64,000 bases of DNA. Source: Callipepla californica brunnescens. Its lineage: Eukaryota; Chordata; Aves; Galliformes; Odontophoridae. A program made the translations under genes and the position numbers. Positions 23,101-35,464 of the stretch are shown piece by piece (the first letter of the stretch is position 1; every line of letters starts with the position of its first letter). The notes beneath the pieces were generated by a model. It was not told where the DNA came from. It did no database searches and saw only the letters and a list, made by a program, of their open reading frames with translations. The stretch lies in NCBI GenBank assembly GCA_023055505.1, contig JALIRH010000148.1, forward strand, positions 434,001 to 498,000. Direction: 5' to 3'.

Positions 23101-23917
23101 GAACAGCCCTAGCCTTCTGCAAGTCTCCCTAAAGCTGCATGTGTAAGTAACTGTACTGCAGACCTCTTACCTAAGCAGCCTAAGAGAAGACTGAAGATAG
23201 TATCTGTGCTGCCAGACAACACTAAGGCCTAACTGTAGAAACAGAGTTGTGTAATGCTGTTATCTCAGTGGATGTTAGTGCGGAAATACTGGGACGCTCA
23301 ACATGTACTTAACTCCTGCACACACCCACCTGGAAGTTCAGAGGACAATCAACAGAAGCAATCACAATCCTTTCCTTCTTGCCCTGCTCTGGTATCCTCA
23401 CAATACCGTTCTCCCCCAGTGACTCACCTAGCCATGCCCAGCTGTACACACTCGATTTGAACAAAGCCCTATTCATTCCCTTTTGTTCTGCAGAAGAAAG
23501 TAAGAGACCAAAGTTGGTGCAGTCCACATCTACCTGCTGCAAAGACTCAGCTGCAGAATGGGGAAAACATTCCACCTTGACAGAGCCTTGTCTTAGATCC
23601 TACACTACTCTTCTTTCAGGAATGTGCTACATTAACATGCTGGCGGCACTCAGAATGCAGGGCAGTTTTTGAACATCTGACTTAGACACAAAAACAAAGG
23701 GTTGTGTTCTAGGAGAGCTTTGAAGACAAATCAATATCCTGCTCAAAACATAGGCTCACTATACAGGATATTGCCTACACAAGTTTTAAAATGTTCTAAG
23801 GATGGAAGTTCCATAACCTCTTTCTATGCAGAATGTACATGTACGTATACAAAATAATGCATAGTGATTGTAGCTATATAATACATATGTCATGTTTATA
23901 TACACGTATCTGTGACA
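20184..23917. other. No gene recognised; one short CR1 tail
   Basis: AT-rich, with short open frames only. A 128-codon minus-strand open frame at 20777-21163 has no recognisable domain and no splice context. A CR1 3'-end remnant on the minus strand lies at about 22316-22386 (CAGCTGGATTGGAAGGGACC). Confidence 0.5.
22316..22386 (-). mobile_element. CR1 3'-end remnant
   Basis: Contains GATCACAGCACAGCTGGATT followed by GGAAGGGACCTTAAAGACAG, the usual reverse complement of a CR1 tail. Confidence 0.7.
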
Positions 23918-24260
23918 GAATCATAGAATCATTTCGGTTGAAAAAGATCTCAAAGATAACCGAGTCCAACTGTTAGCCCATCCCCACCATGCCCACTAAC
24001 CACCATCCCTCAGTGCCTCAATCACATGGGTCTTCAGCACCTCCAGGAACAGTGACTCCACCACTGCCCTTGGCAGCCTGTGCCAGTGCCTCAATACTCT
24101 CTCTGAGTTTTTCCTAATATCCAACCTGAACCTCCACTGGTGCAGCTTAAATATACTCCCTACATTGCTACCTGTGAGAAGAGGCTGCTTCCCATCTCTC
24201 CACAGTGTCCCTTCAGTGAGTTGTAGAGAACAGCAAGTCTCCCTTGAGCCTCCTTTTAAA
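23918..24260 (-). mobile_element. CR1 LINE 3' fragment
   Basis: Starts on the plus strand with CAGAATCATAGAATCATTTC, the reverse complement of the CR1 terminal ATTCTATG repeats, and continues with CAGCACCTCCAGGAACAGTG and TCCAACCTGAACCTCC. 5'-truncated, as most CR1 copies are. Confidence 0.88.
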
Positions 24261-25616
24261 TATCAAAACACTACGCGTTACTTTAATACTTGTAACATGG
24301 AAACCTACATTTCAGACAAAACAAATGAAGAATACAAGAGTAATTGACAGACGGCAGCAATAGTTTTAGATCAGACAAGATGTATGCAGCAGACCTATAT
24401 GTTACTATGTACGTATTTGGATTCCATTCGCAGACGTTTTTTTCCTTGAAGATGGAAGGAGTGGAAGCACTACTCTCATGCACTGTTCTGGACATCTGCC
24501 CCCAGTTCCTGAACTGCTCTCATTCAGTTTAGAGTAATCTTTTCACAAGCAATGCATGGTATCCATCACTTATTTCTCCCTTATATTTGAAGTTGGAACT
24601 TTCAGGACAATAGATCTCCTTTCATCTGCCTTGTTCATGCAAACCCCCAGTACTACATAATCTTTCAGGAAGATTTTCTTTCACTGTCTACTAGACGCAT
24701 TTAGTCTTACATAAACTGCATTACTACAGTTTGAGGTCAAACAGCTCGCCTTCTCCTTGTCTGCTACACTTATTAATTTGATCAGCTTCAATTAGAGTTG
24801 CTAATCTCACACTGCAAGTACAATGACAGAAGCGTAACCACAGGGACAACTCTCATTGCTCTTATGAACATTATTCATTCCTCTAAGATTTTTGGTAAGC
24901 TGAGGCTTGGAACAGAAGGAAAGTGAACTTCTAGGGAATGTTTCAGGACCCCCTGTCTGCCAAGAAAGATCTATAGAGAGTGGGAGAGCAAGCATTGCAT
25001 TTACAGCATACAGCTTCCTCTTCTGTCCCCACGCATTAGTCAACTTCTAGGATGAGGTCAAAGTCATCACTACTGAATCAGCAAAGATATCCAGCAGTAC
25101 TAAGTTTCTCCACTCTCTCCCCAAGCTGGCCTTCTGAGCACACATCACCACAGCAGTCACCAGACAGAAAAATTAAGTGGTGGCTTTATGCAGCCAAAGT
25201 AAGATGCAAACTGTGGAAATAGAATGTTTTTTCTGCATAAGATTAAGAACTGCATTTCATGGTCTCTGCTGCAATCTAGCATCACAGAAATTAGAAGACG
25301 GCAAAATAATTAGCAATATACAGGTATAGCTAGTAACAATTTACTTTTAGCCAGTATGAATATATATGGAATATTTTGTTGCATAACATGCCCAAGGAAG
25401 TGAAGGCAAGTTGGAACTTGCCTGACTGAAGAGACATCAGGAAGACCTGACACACAACCCCCCACACACACTCTCCTTCCTGTGCATCCCTTGGACAGAA
25501 TGGAAGAGGCCTTGGCGAGAATCAGCATGTCAATACAATAAGAAGAGTAAGGAGACATCTTAGGAACAGCACGATGTCAAGCGGCTGGCAGCAAGGTAGA
25601 ATAATTATTAAGAAAT
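24261..25616. other. No feature recognised
   Basis: AT-rich, short open frames, no family recognised on either strand. Confidence 0.5.
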
Positions 25617-26075
25617 AGTCACGGCTTTATTATTTTTTTATTGGTATTCCGCATCATAACAACACGTGAGGATCTGGGAGTCAAAAAGTTAATTCTCCAG
25701 TTTTGTGGACTGCCAAATTTCCAGGAACCTGGCTCTCGAAGAGAAGAACTACATACCCCAGAGGACTTGGCATTCCTGTTTACCACTCAGAGGAAAAGAT
25801 AAAACTGCATGTTAGTCTGGAGACTGCTTCCTTTTGCTGGTCACCTTAGCAGTGGAGCTCCCTAGCTGCCTCGCCTTCAGCTTTACCATAAGGCCTTCAG
25901 TTTTGGACACTCTCTCTCTCACTTTATATTGTATTATATACAATGTACAATTATATTGTATTATATTGTGTTATTTTACATTCCGCTATCTTACTTAGTA
26001 AATTAGTTATTCTCCAGATTGTTGCTGCTGTTTTGTTTTCAGGCTCACCTCCCGAACCCTTCCTGGTGCGTGGCA
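25617..26075 (+). mobile_element. Old solo LTR related to the provirus at 51871-57827
   Basis: Diverged but colinear with the LTRs of the provirus further along. Shared blocks in order are TATTCCGCATCATAACA, CCCCAGAGGACTT, CACTCAGAGGAAAAGATAAAA, AAGGCCTTCAGTTTTGGACA, ATTATATTGTGTTATTTT, CTTAGTAAATTAG and GTTGCTGCTGTTTTG. No internal sequence follows. The central part is shortened. The start is taken at TAGTCACGG, where the family has TGTCATGG; the end is uncertain. Confidence 0.8.
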
Positions 26076-28639
26076 GCAATCCTCTGAGCTGTCCTCTGTA
26101 GCAGAGAGGGAGCTGGGCCCTCCCAATGGCTTAAAGAAGTCCAGGCATAGCTCCAGGCAAACACCTTGCCAAGGAAACACAGCCAGCACCATGTCACACC
26201 ATTCTGCCCTGCATGCAGACAGCCACTTCCCAAGCAGAGTCTCTCACCTCACAGCCATCTGCCGTCACAGCAGCCTGTGGCCCTCTGCACCTTTCCTTCA
26301 GCATAAGGAGCTATGCTCCTCCAACAGACTAGATCACATAACACATCACAAGCCAGCAACAGTGGCCCACTGCCATAAAGCTCCTCCAAACTTTCTGCCA
26401 AACAGTGAACAATAATGCTCCATGTGCTGCCACCCTCTCCTCCAATTTTCTCAGTAACACAATGATGGCGGCAAACTCCGGTGCCACTGCATCCACTTAC
26501 ACCCTCACATTTGCCTTCTCATTCCTCTTTACAGATCACACAGTTCCGTTCAAATTCGGTGCAGCAACCTGAAGCAAGGCAGATCTCAAAGCAGTATGTT
26601 CGTTCTCTTGGTAAAAATAGATTACAGAATTAACCAATGAGCAAAAAGGTCCCCCCAGTCTGAACAATGAATATCTGGTTAGAGAGATCACTCACTGTGC
26701 TCCATTGGTGGCTGGACTGGAAGGGCTACCAGCAAAGGACATGTCCTGATGGACATGTGTGAGGCTGGTGTGCCACACATGCAGCCTGTTAGTCTCCCTA
26801 GGTGAGAGATCTCGTCAACCTGAGCTTTAGCAATTACTTGATGTTTTACTTTTCCTACTTGTTATCTGACTGTGCTCTTCACTTACTGCTGGTAAAACTA
26901 GTCTTTCATTCCTTCAATAAATCACTGTAAATCCGGTATTGGCTTATGTATCATTTCACTGTTCAGTATCCAAAGAACCCTTTCAGAACTGTATAGTAAC
27001 AGCAAGTCCAACTCAGCGGCATCTGTGTTTCCTCCAGTGCTCTCCATCACCCTTTGAAAGCCAGCTGGAAGCATTTCAACAACACCTGTGTACTTGCACT
27101 TCAGCCAACCCAGACTATGAGACTCATCAATTTACCTTTCAATACACTTAGCATCACAACGATGAACAGGCCAGATCAGTCATCCATTCATTTCCAGTGT
27201 TGGATTGTGCAGGAGGTGCAGCCTACAGCCAAAGACCTCTCCAAGTCCCCCACTAGAACTTCTTGTTTGAGCTTCATGACAAGAGTGTGGGTGGAAAAAA
27301 TTAGAAGTGTTTGTCTAATGCCTTGGAGACAATGTTTTCTTCCCAAGACAGAATGCAGTAAGTACTCCGGGTAGATCTCAACTATTTAACCATGATCTTG
27401 GAGCACCTGGCAGCACATAGCTTTCAATCCTTATCCACCTTTGAATTATTTGCCTAATCCTCCCAGTACAAAATTCTTCTCCAGGATTCAGCAAATAATC
27501 CAGCTTGCCTTCTTCACTGCTGCTGCAGTCTCAGTAACTCTGCATTGCTTTTTCATGTCTGTTAGCCACAGCACAGCTTCTCAAATGAATTTCAAGTTTT
27601 ACACTGACCATTGGACAACTGTACCAAGCACTGCTGCTCACCAGGTTATTTATAGACATCGCAGGATGAAAGACAAGAGAGAAGCAAGCTGGACAAATGC
27701 TTTCTACTTGACTTAAAGGGACACTAAAACATCACTTGAGGAAGAATCTACTGTAGTGCAACACTTACCAATCTCTACAATGTCAAAGCATAGAAACCAC
27801 TCACAAGAATAGGTAACACAGCTCTGGGCCATTCATATTTCATTCAGACAGTGCATGTTGGATGTTTAAAACTACGTCAGACACACTTATTGTGACTTTC
27901 CTTTGAAGAGCAGTTCTATTTTTTAAAAAAGAAGAAAAATAACCTCAAACAAAACAACAAAAATCATGCAAGAATAAAATACATCCTGAAACATCTCAGA
28001 AGAGCAGAGTTCTTAGTAATCTTTTAAAGATGCTCCTCTTTGTAGCACCCCAGCAGCATTTAGTGTACAGTCCTTGATAACTGCACGTAATAATTGGCTG
28101 AAGCTCCTCAATGGTCACCATCACTCCCCTCCCATGCATGAAGCCTATGGAATGGTTTACTGTCACTGGTAATCCAATTTCAGGTATTTCTGCAAAATCA
28201 CATAGGGAAAATGCAAGCACTACTGTTTGACTTCACAGCCTGGAATTCGGCTACAAAAAGCAAAGCAGTTTAGCAGGTATTTTTCACTCATGCTAAACAG
28301 ACCACAGTTATTTTTTAAAGAGTTAAAGATCAACAAGTTATTCACGTTACACGGGCTTCCATCCCTCCAAAGAAAGCATCCTAAGTACTCGCAGGCCACA
28401 GCAGCTATCATTGGTTCTACTGTTTTTTTTTTTTTTTTTTTCAGCTAGAAATAAAATACTATGGCCAAGAAGTTAAAATGACAGGCTTGGTAAATGAGGA
28501 GAAAATTGCCTAAACTTCAGTAAGACCTCTGAGACTGCCTTCAGTAAGACTCTCATGAAGAAGCTGATGAAGAAATGGATGAGCCAATGGTAAAGTGAAT
28601 GGTCAAGCCTAGACAATGGTGATCAGTAGTATTAAACCT
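26076..28639. other. No gene recognised
   Basis: Short open frames only. A poly-T run lies at 28423-28441. No family recognised. Confidence 0.5.
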
Positions 28640-29365
28640 AGCTGTAGGTCACTAAGTGCGGCCTTAATGTGGGGGTCAGTGTGGGGTCCAGTTCTGCCTA
28701 ATATTTCCATTAATGATCTGGATGATGGGGCAGTATATCCTCAGCAAGTCTGCAGATTCAACTGGGAGGAGTGGCCGGCATACTAGAGAGTTGTGCTGCC
28801 ATCCAGAGGGACCTCAACAGGCTGGAGAAATGAGCTGACTGGAAGAACATAACGTTCAACAAGAAGATCCTCAGAGCCTCACACCTGGGAAGGAACAGTC
28901 CCAGGCACCAAGACCCGCCTAGGGGCACCCAGGTGAAGAAAGGCTTGGCAGAGAAGAACCTGGGCATCTCGGTGGACATGAAGCTGAACATCAACCAACA
29001 AAGAGTCCTTGACACACAGAAAGCTAATAACACCCTGGGCTGCATGAAGCAAAGTATTCCCAAAAGGACAAGGGAAATGAGCTCTCCTTTCCACTCATCT
29101 CTGATAAGGCCACTCCTGGAGAACTGTGTCCAGTTCCAGGCCCCCCAGTAGAGAATAGTCATGGACATACTGAAGAGAGTTCAGCAAAGGGCCACTAGGA
29201 AGATGAAATAACTGATCAGCCTGGAAGAGAGGAGGCTCAGGGAATATCAATGTATGTATCTACAAAGGGAGGATGCAAAGATGACAGAGCCACAGCAGGA
29301 GAACTGTTGGACAGGTTGTTCTTGAGATATTCCTTCCAACCAAATCTGTTCTATAATTCTGTTTC
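28640..29365 (+). mobile_element. CR1 LINE 3' fragment
   Basis: Contains the RT-end and 3' phrases GGGGTCCAGTTCTGCCTAAT, AATGATCTGGATGATGGGGC and GAGAACTGTGTCCAGTTCCA, and ends near TTCTATAATTCTG, the degenerate terminal octamers. The frame is broken throughout. Confidence 0.88.
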
Positions 29366-31325
29366 CTGCAATAAAGGATGAGGCCCTGGTGCCAACCTCA
29401 TGTATTGTGGTAACCATTTGAAAAATGCGACTTTGAATATAGACGGGGAAACAAAAATTAAAGCACCAGACACAGAATAACTGCTCCAGAACACATACTG
29501 ACCACCTCTCAGGCCACAGGACACAGCCTGGAGGAACAGAAAAGCACACAGGCTAACTCCTGTTGTCTGGCAAGAGCATAGGCACATAACATCAAGACAG
29601 AGCTGTGTGCGACTAAAGATGTGATCAAAAAGCTTACACTGGACAATTGTAGGAATACAGACACAAGCAGTTTTAGAAAACAATTTTGTCTTGAGTTTTT
29701 GCCTAGAACTCAGCCTCAACCTCCTAATTAATATTCAGTTTCATCCTCTCAGTCCAAAAGAAATAAGCAGTTCGTCTCATTTCACAAGTGCAGAAATTAA
29801 GCACATTATGTAACAATTCTGAGCCACTATCTCCAGGTAGAACAGACATACTGGACTTGGAATAACATTCCAGCATACACACGAGTCTTGCGTGCTCCCT
29901 TATGAAGCAAGAGAGAGCACACACAGAAGAGCACAGCAGGCATGTGTTTCTGCTTTTTGGGCATCAGGTAAGCATGGCTCATAAACATTAGATACCGAGG
30001 TTGCACAGTAGGGGGTGAAAACTGGACAAAGGTCCACTGCTGTAACATTAGCCTTTCTCAGAATGAGGCCACAGGGAACATGTACAGGTACAGTCTTCCA
30101 GTAAATGATTCAGTAAGGGGTTCAGAAAAAGGGCAAGTCAGCCATTTTGCCTGAATCAAGTTTGCAGTTAACAGATCCAAAACACTGAAAAGGTATACAT
30201 AACACGCTCTTTCAGAAGATCACCACACCCTTCTCCCACCTCCATGTTTCTAACAGCCTCAAGCTCCCTTCAACTAGCCTTTTTCTGCTTCAACGCTCTT
30301 TGTCCAAGAGTATGAAAACCTGGGGTTCCCAGCTGTGCAATGCAACAGAGAAGCCAGGGCTACTTCTAACCAAACAGGCTACCACAACACTTGGAACAGA
30401 CTTAGAATTTCTAACACTCTACAGGTTCAGATAACAACTACGTATCTTACCATAAGCCTTTGATAATCCCTTGATCATGATGCTCACGTTTCTGGAAGAA
30501 TATATCTCTAGCAGTCTTATTGCCATAGTACCATGTGATGTGTGGAAAACAATACAGTTTGTATGGGCTTGCACAAGCCACTCTTGAAGGTTCACAAGAC
30601 CAGCAGCCACTGGTATCTACTCCAGACCTGTGGCTTAAAGTCAGAGCCATATGGCAATACATACTGCACTAAAGAGAGAAGGTATGTTTCAGAGCACAGC
30701 CAGTTGGAGTCTGACAGCCTGCTGCAATGGATTAAACACTGGAATACAGCAAGATCTCATCAGTACCTCAGAAGCTCTAGAAAGCATATACATGGAAACA
30801 AATAACCCTAACGCTGCTTAGGTATCTTGAAATACCAGCTGTAAGACACTGTTAAATACACCTGACTTGTTCTCACTTGCAAGACCAAAGACAACTTAGG
30901 CCTTCTGCATACAAAAATAAGACAAACATCTCAACATTTTCTAAGAAGTTTTAATCATGCACATATGCTAATATTGGAAAGCTCAAACGGCATTTCAATA
31001 GCCTATTGCAACGTAAGAAAGGCAGCTCCTTGATGCAAAATATGGCTTTAGCCCTCACACTTAGCTAGCATTCAATCTCTGTACCACACACTTCTGAGGT
31101 GAATTCCATGGAAACTAAGTTTTCCCTTCCTACACAAATGCAGGATTCACGTAAGCCTTCAGACCTCTGGAAATCAAGTCAACAGCTACACTGTCTTGAA
31201 TGTTTCCTGCCAGACTGCTGCTGCCACACAACATTTAAAGGCTCTCTCACAGGATCAGCGCTGCACAGGTAGAGCTATTTTCTAGAGGATCAGTTATACC
31301 CACTTCTGCACAAATGGGTCTTGCA
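29366..31325. other. No gene recognised
   Basis: No protein family, splice-supported exon or repeat recognised on either strand. Confidence 0.5.
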
Positions 31326-32400
31326 ATTTGCAAAGTCTCCTACACACACTATCTAGATCACTATCTAGATCTGCTGCACAAGGGGAAATCATGCTTGGCC
31401 AAACTGGTAGCCACAACTATCTGGGTAGATAATGGGAGAGCACCAGATGTTGTGTACGTTGAATTCAGCAATACATTCACCACTGTCTCCCATAACACTC
31501 TTGTAACATAAACTTAGAAGTATGAGATAGATGAGTGGACAGCGAGGTAGACTGAAAACTGGCTGACCGGTAGAGTTCAGAAATCTGTAATCAGTAGCAC
31601 ACAGTCTGTCTGCAGGCCTGTAAGTAGCAGTGTTCCCCAGGGGTCAGAACTGTGCTCAGTCTTGTTCAGTATCTTCAACAATGACCAGGATGAAGGGAAA
31701 GAATGCACTCTCAGCAAGTTTACTGATTAAACAAAGCTGGGAGGAGTGACTGACAGGCAAGACTGTGATACCTTTCAACAAGATCTGGACAGACAGGTGA
31801 GTTGGGTGAAAAGGAATCTTATGAGCTTCAGCAAGGACAAGTGCAGAGTCTCACAGACTCGAAGAAACAACTCCACACATCAGTACAGATTAGGAACTCT
31901 GTAGAAAAGGACCTGAATGTCCCTGTGGACAACAGGTTGCCCATCAGGCAGCAGTGTGCACCTGTGGCCAAGAAGGCCAATGGTGCCCTGGGGTGCATTA
32001 TACAGAATACGGCCAGCAGGTCAAGGGAGGTGATCCGCCCACTCTACTCTGCCCTGTGAGTTAAGGTCTCTCCTGGAGTACTGTGTCCAGTTCTGAGCAC
32101 CCTAGTTTGAGACAGGGAACTTCTAGAGAGAGTCCAATGGAGGACTGCAAAGATGATTAGGGGCCTGGAACATCTCCCTTCTGAGGAAAGGCCAGGAAAC
32201 CTGGGACTGTTCAGTCTGGAGAAGACTGAGAGGGCATCTATCAATGTTTATCAATACCTAGTGGACAAGAGTCAAGCCAATGGGGGGCAGGCTCTTTTCA
32301 GCCCAAAGGACAAAGGTCTATGAGCACAAACACGAACATAGGAAGTTCCATTGGAACATGACAAAAAACTTAGAGCAAGGTGAGGATAAGCACACCCACC
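31326..32400 (+). mobile_element. CR1 LINE fragment (RT end to 3' region)
   Basis: Decayed CR1: CACAAGGGGAAATCATGCTT near the start, GTTCAGTATCTTCAACAATG in the middle, then GAGTACTGTGTCCAGTTCTG and the region with AGGACTGCAAAGATGATTAG. The end is only approximate because the terminal octamers are not clear. Confidence 0.85.
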
Positions 32401-34060
32401 TCTTCAGAAAGAGAAGGCTTCCTGCTGGTCATGAATACTTCTCTCTCTCTCTCAAAACCAGAAGGAATACGGCTGTAGCATGAGTATTCTGTATTTCTGG
32501 GGAAGCATCCTATGTTACAAAAGTGCAGGCTGCTCATTCAAAGCAAATTTTAGAACCAGCAGCACACATTTATGTAACAGAAGCTAGCAAGGAGAGTTGC
32601 TTGAAACACACACCATTTCCATTTTGCAAATTGTGTCAGTGGGCCTAAAGTATTAATAGTAGTAAATCCTGCCCTATGTAAGAAAACAGCAGTTGCACTT
32701 GGAATCATTTTGCCCCAAGCAATTATTTTCCCTACAGCATGAGGCTGCTGAAAGTATTTGCCTGAGAGCACTTGGTCTGAACACAGGTAATTGACAGAAG
32801 AGTGAATACACTGAGACTGTAACGTTAATGATGATTCACTTCCGAGAAAGAATTTGCTTCCAGTCAGGAGCTACGTGTAAAATGACATACTGTGTATTAA
32901 ATGCTAGTGTTTTAATCTCCTGTCATCATCATGACAAGCTGATATATTGGGAATTCCACCTGGACAGGATACAATATGTCAAATTGCCATGGAAATGCCT
33001 TGCCACTCAATTCAACCCTGCTTCATACTCCAACACGCACCCACAGTTCATTTAAACTGGTAAGTTCAGCACATGCTTAGAATTCCTGCGAAGAGACTAT
33101 TACTCTGAAGTTGCACAGGCCTATTAACAAACTGCAGAAAAGCTGATTTCCAACACACACACACAAAAGCAAACACACACCTGTACTTAAAGTAAAAGCA
33201 GCTCTATTCTCTGCTAAGCCTCCCCCCCGTGACCCGAGTTCCTGAGCCTGGAACCTTCCCAGCACTGCTTCTGCAGTGTTTTTGTAAATATTTGTAGAGA
33301 ACCACCACTAAAAGACAGGAGATCATTTTCAGCCAAGCCAGCGGCTGCAGAGCTTGCTTCAGCTGTCAGCTTGGAGACACAGACGCATAGGGAAGCATTG
33401 TGCTGTTGTAACACAGGACTTTGAACAACGTCACCTTCAGCAGTGAGCAAGGAGGTGAAGTGGTTAGAGAGTGACAGTTTTTCCAGTAAAAGTAAAGGAC
33501 GCTTGTTTTGATATAAATTCTTCCTGTAAGCGTATGCTAAATACAGATGTAAGAAGGTTGATGAGTAAATACTACCCTGCAGAGCACACGCCTCCTTCAG
33601 CACTTACAGCCAAAGCCTGTAGCAAGCACTGAAGTATTGCAGAGTATTATTAACACAAAGAAAACCCCTTCCAGTGCCATACACAGTTGCTTCTCATACA
33701 GACCGCAGAACAGCCTGTACCCTGCTCTGACCGACTAATCAGTCCCCACACACCAGAACAAGCACAGTGCTGGTACACAGCCTATCCTGCACAAAACTGT
33801 CAAGGGGCTGCGGAGTGACTGCAGAAGAGAAAGCAAAAAACACCACCACCACCAGCACACTAGCACGCTCCCTGCCACTCACACTGCAGCACCAGCAGAC
33901 CAAGCAGCCCTCACGCGCCCTTGGCTCAGGCCTGTCGTCACCCCAGGAGCTGAGCTGATACAGTGCAATTGCAATCACAGCACATTCAAGGAGCAGGCAA
34001 CACACTCCACGTTCCTCCACAACACACGTACTCTGAGACAAACCGGAGCACCAGCAGAAG
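32401..34060. other. No gene recognised
   Basis: Downstream of SHB exon 1 on the minus strand, so probably SHB intron 1 if the gene continues. An (AC)n-like stretch lies near 33151-33165. The 176-codon minus-strand open frame at 33739-34269 shows no known domain and partly overlaps a CR1. Confidence 0.5.
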
Positions 34061-34290
34061 ACAGGTTTCGGGTTGGGTATTAGGAATAGCTCCTTCTCAG
34101 AGCGGTGAGGCACTGGTGCAGGCTGCCCAGGGAGGTACCACCGTCCTCGGAGGTGCTCAGGGGTCGCGTGGACCTGGCACTGAGGCACGTGGCACTGAGG
34201 GATATGGCTAGCGGGCAAGGCGGGGGTGAGCTGACGGTTGGAATCGGTGATCTTAAAGGTCTTTTCCAACCTCAGTGACTCTTAAAGCTC
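34061..34290 (+). mobile_element. CR1 LINE 3' tail
   Basis: Contains GCACTGGTGCAGGCTGCCCA and GGTCTTTTCCAACCTCAGTG, the standard CR1 3' end. It abuts the CpG island of SHB. Confidence 0.88.
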
Positions 34291-35464
34291 TATGACATGC
34301 CCCAGCGCTTTTCAGCGGGGTAGGCATCCACGGGCACCGCCACCGAGGCGCCAGCCCTGCACACAACGATCCGCACCTCGCACAAAGGCCTCCTCCACCG
34401 AGATGAACGCCTCCCCGGCCCCATCCCCGCAGCCGGTCCCCGAGGGCAGGGCCGGGCCCGGCACTCACCTTCTCTCTGGCGGGCGCGGAGGCCGCCAGCT
34501 GCTCTCCGCTGCGGCCGAACTTGCCGCCGTCGCCGATCTCCACGCGGATCAAGCGGTGCCGGGGGGAGAAGTACCGCACCTCGGGCGGCGTGCCGGGCCG
34601 CCGCTCGCTCTGGCTGCGGGCGAGCAGCGGGGAACCGGCGGGCGCGGAAGCGGCGGCACCGCACGAGGCGGAGGAGAAGGCGCGGGGAGCGGCCGGGCCC
34701 GGCTCGTCGAGCGCGCAGGGCTCGGGCCGGCACAGGGCGCGCAGTTTGCGCAAGGAGGAGCCGGGCCCGCTGTAGGGGTCCACGAAGTCGCGGTCCTTCT
34801 GCGCGTGGTAGGCGCGGAGCAGCTCGCTGGTGTCGTCGCGCAGGTGGCGGTGCGGGAAGCTGGGCGAAGTGTGGTGCTGGTGGCGGTGGAGGTGCGGCGG
34901 CCCGTCGGGGCGGGGCGCGCCGCCGGCACCGTTGCGCTTCTCCCTGTAGTCGGGCCGCGGAGGCTGCGGGGGGCTCTTGGTCTTGTTGTTGCCCAGGCTG
35001 AAGTACTTATTCAGCCATTTAGCCATTGTCCCCGCCGGGCACGGCCCCTCAGCGCCTAGCACTGCCCCCACCGCCCTGCGCGCCGGCCCCGCTCGCCGCC
35101 GCCCGCATGGAGCAGCTGGGCGACGGGGCGGGCCGGTCGCCCCGCTCCGCGCAACGGCGGCTTCCCCGCCACCGAGACGCCCCGGCTCCCCGTGGGACGC
35201 AGCCGCTCCCGGCCGAGCCGCAGCTCCGCTCTCGCGAGCGCCTCCGCCGCGCCTGCACCGCGGCCCGGCCTGACCTCAGCATGCAGCGGGGCGAGGGACG
35301 CGGCTGCGCGGGGCGGGGCGGCGGGGGACGGGCGGGGCGGGGAGGGGCGGCCCGAGCCCTTGGGAGGAGCGCGGCCGCGAAGCAGGGTCGACGCAGAGAG
35401 GGGTGGGACGAGCGCGGCTTTCAGCGCTGCTGTCGCTGGAGGGTATTCCCGTTTGGAAGGGACT
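34291..35464. promoter_or_regulatory. SHB: CpG island spanning SHB exon 1 and its promoter
   Basis: Very GC- and CpG-rich throughout, with many GGGCGGG-type GC boxes at 35300-35400 upstream of the minus-strand start codon. It is flanked on both sides by CR1 copies, so the island is sharply bounded. The transcription start is not identifiable by eye. Confidence 0.75.
34469..35026 (-). CDS. SHB: SHB, SH2 domain-containing adaptor protein B, first coding exon
   Basis: A 558-bp exon of 186 codons, phase 0, ending in a GTGAGT donor. It begins MAKWLNKYFSLGNNKTKSPP, the diagnostic N-terminus of SHB, followed by QPPRPDYREK. Further on come LLRAYHAQKDRDFVDPYSGP, GSSLRKLRALC, SERRPGTPPEVRYFSPRHRL and IRVE, all matching SHB order. 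SHB is a cytoplasmic adaptor downstream of receptor tyrosine and T-cell receptor kinases. Its proline-rich N-terminus binds SH3 domains, and the C-terminal SH2 domain, on later exons not in this window, binds phosphotyrosine. An in-frame ATG 15 codons upstream exists, but the family start and length favour 35026. The exon is intact. Histidine-rich and alanine-rich linkers differ from mammals. The remaining exons would lie towards lower coordinates; none was recognised, in keeping with the very large first intron of this gene. Confidence 0.92.

Noticed and set aside
33739..34269. 176-codon minus-strand open frame
   Set aside because: Overlaps the CR1 tail at 34061-34290 and has no domain.
34292..35059. 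255-codon plus-strand open frame
   Set aside because: It is antisense to the SHB exon; its length results from very high GC content, and it has no known domain.
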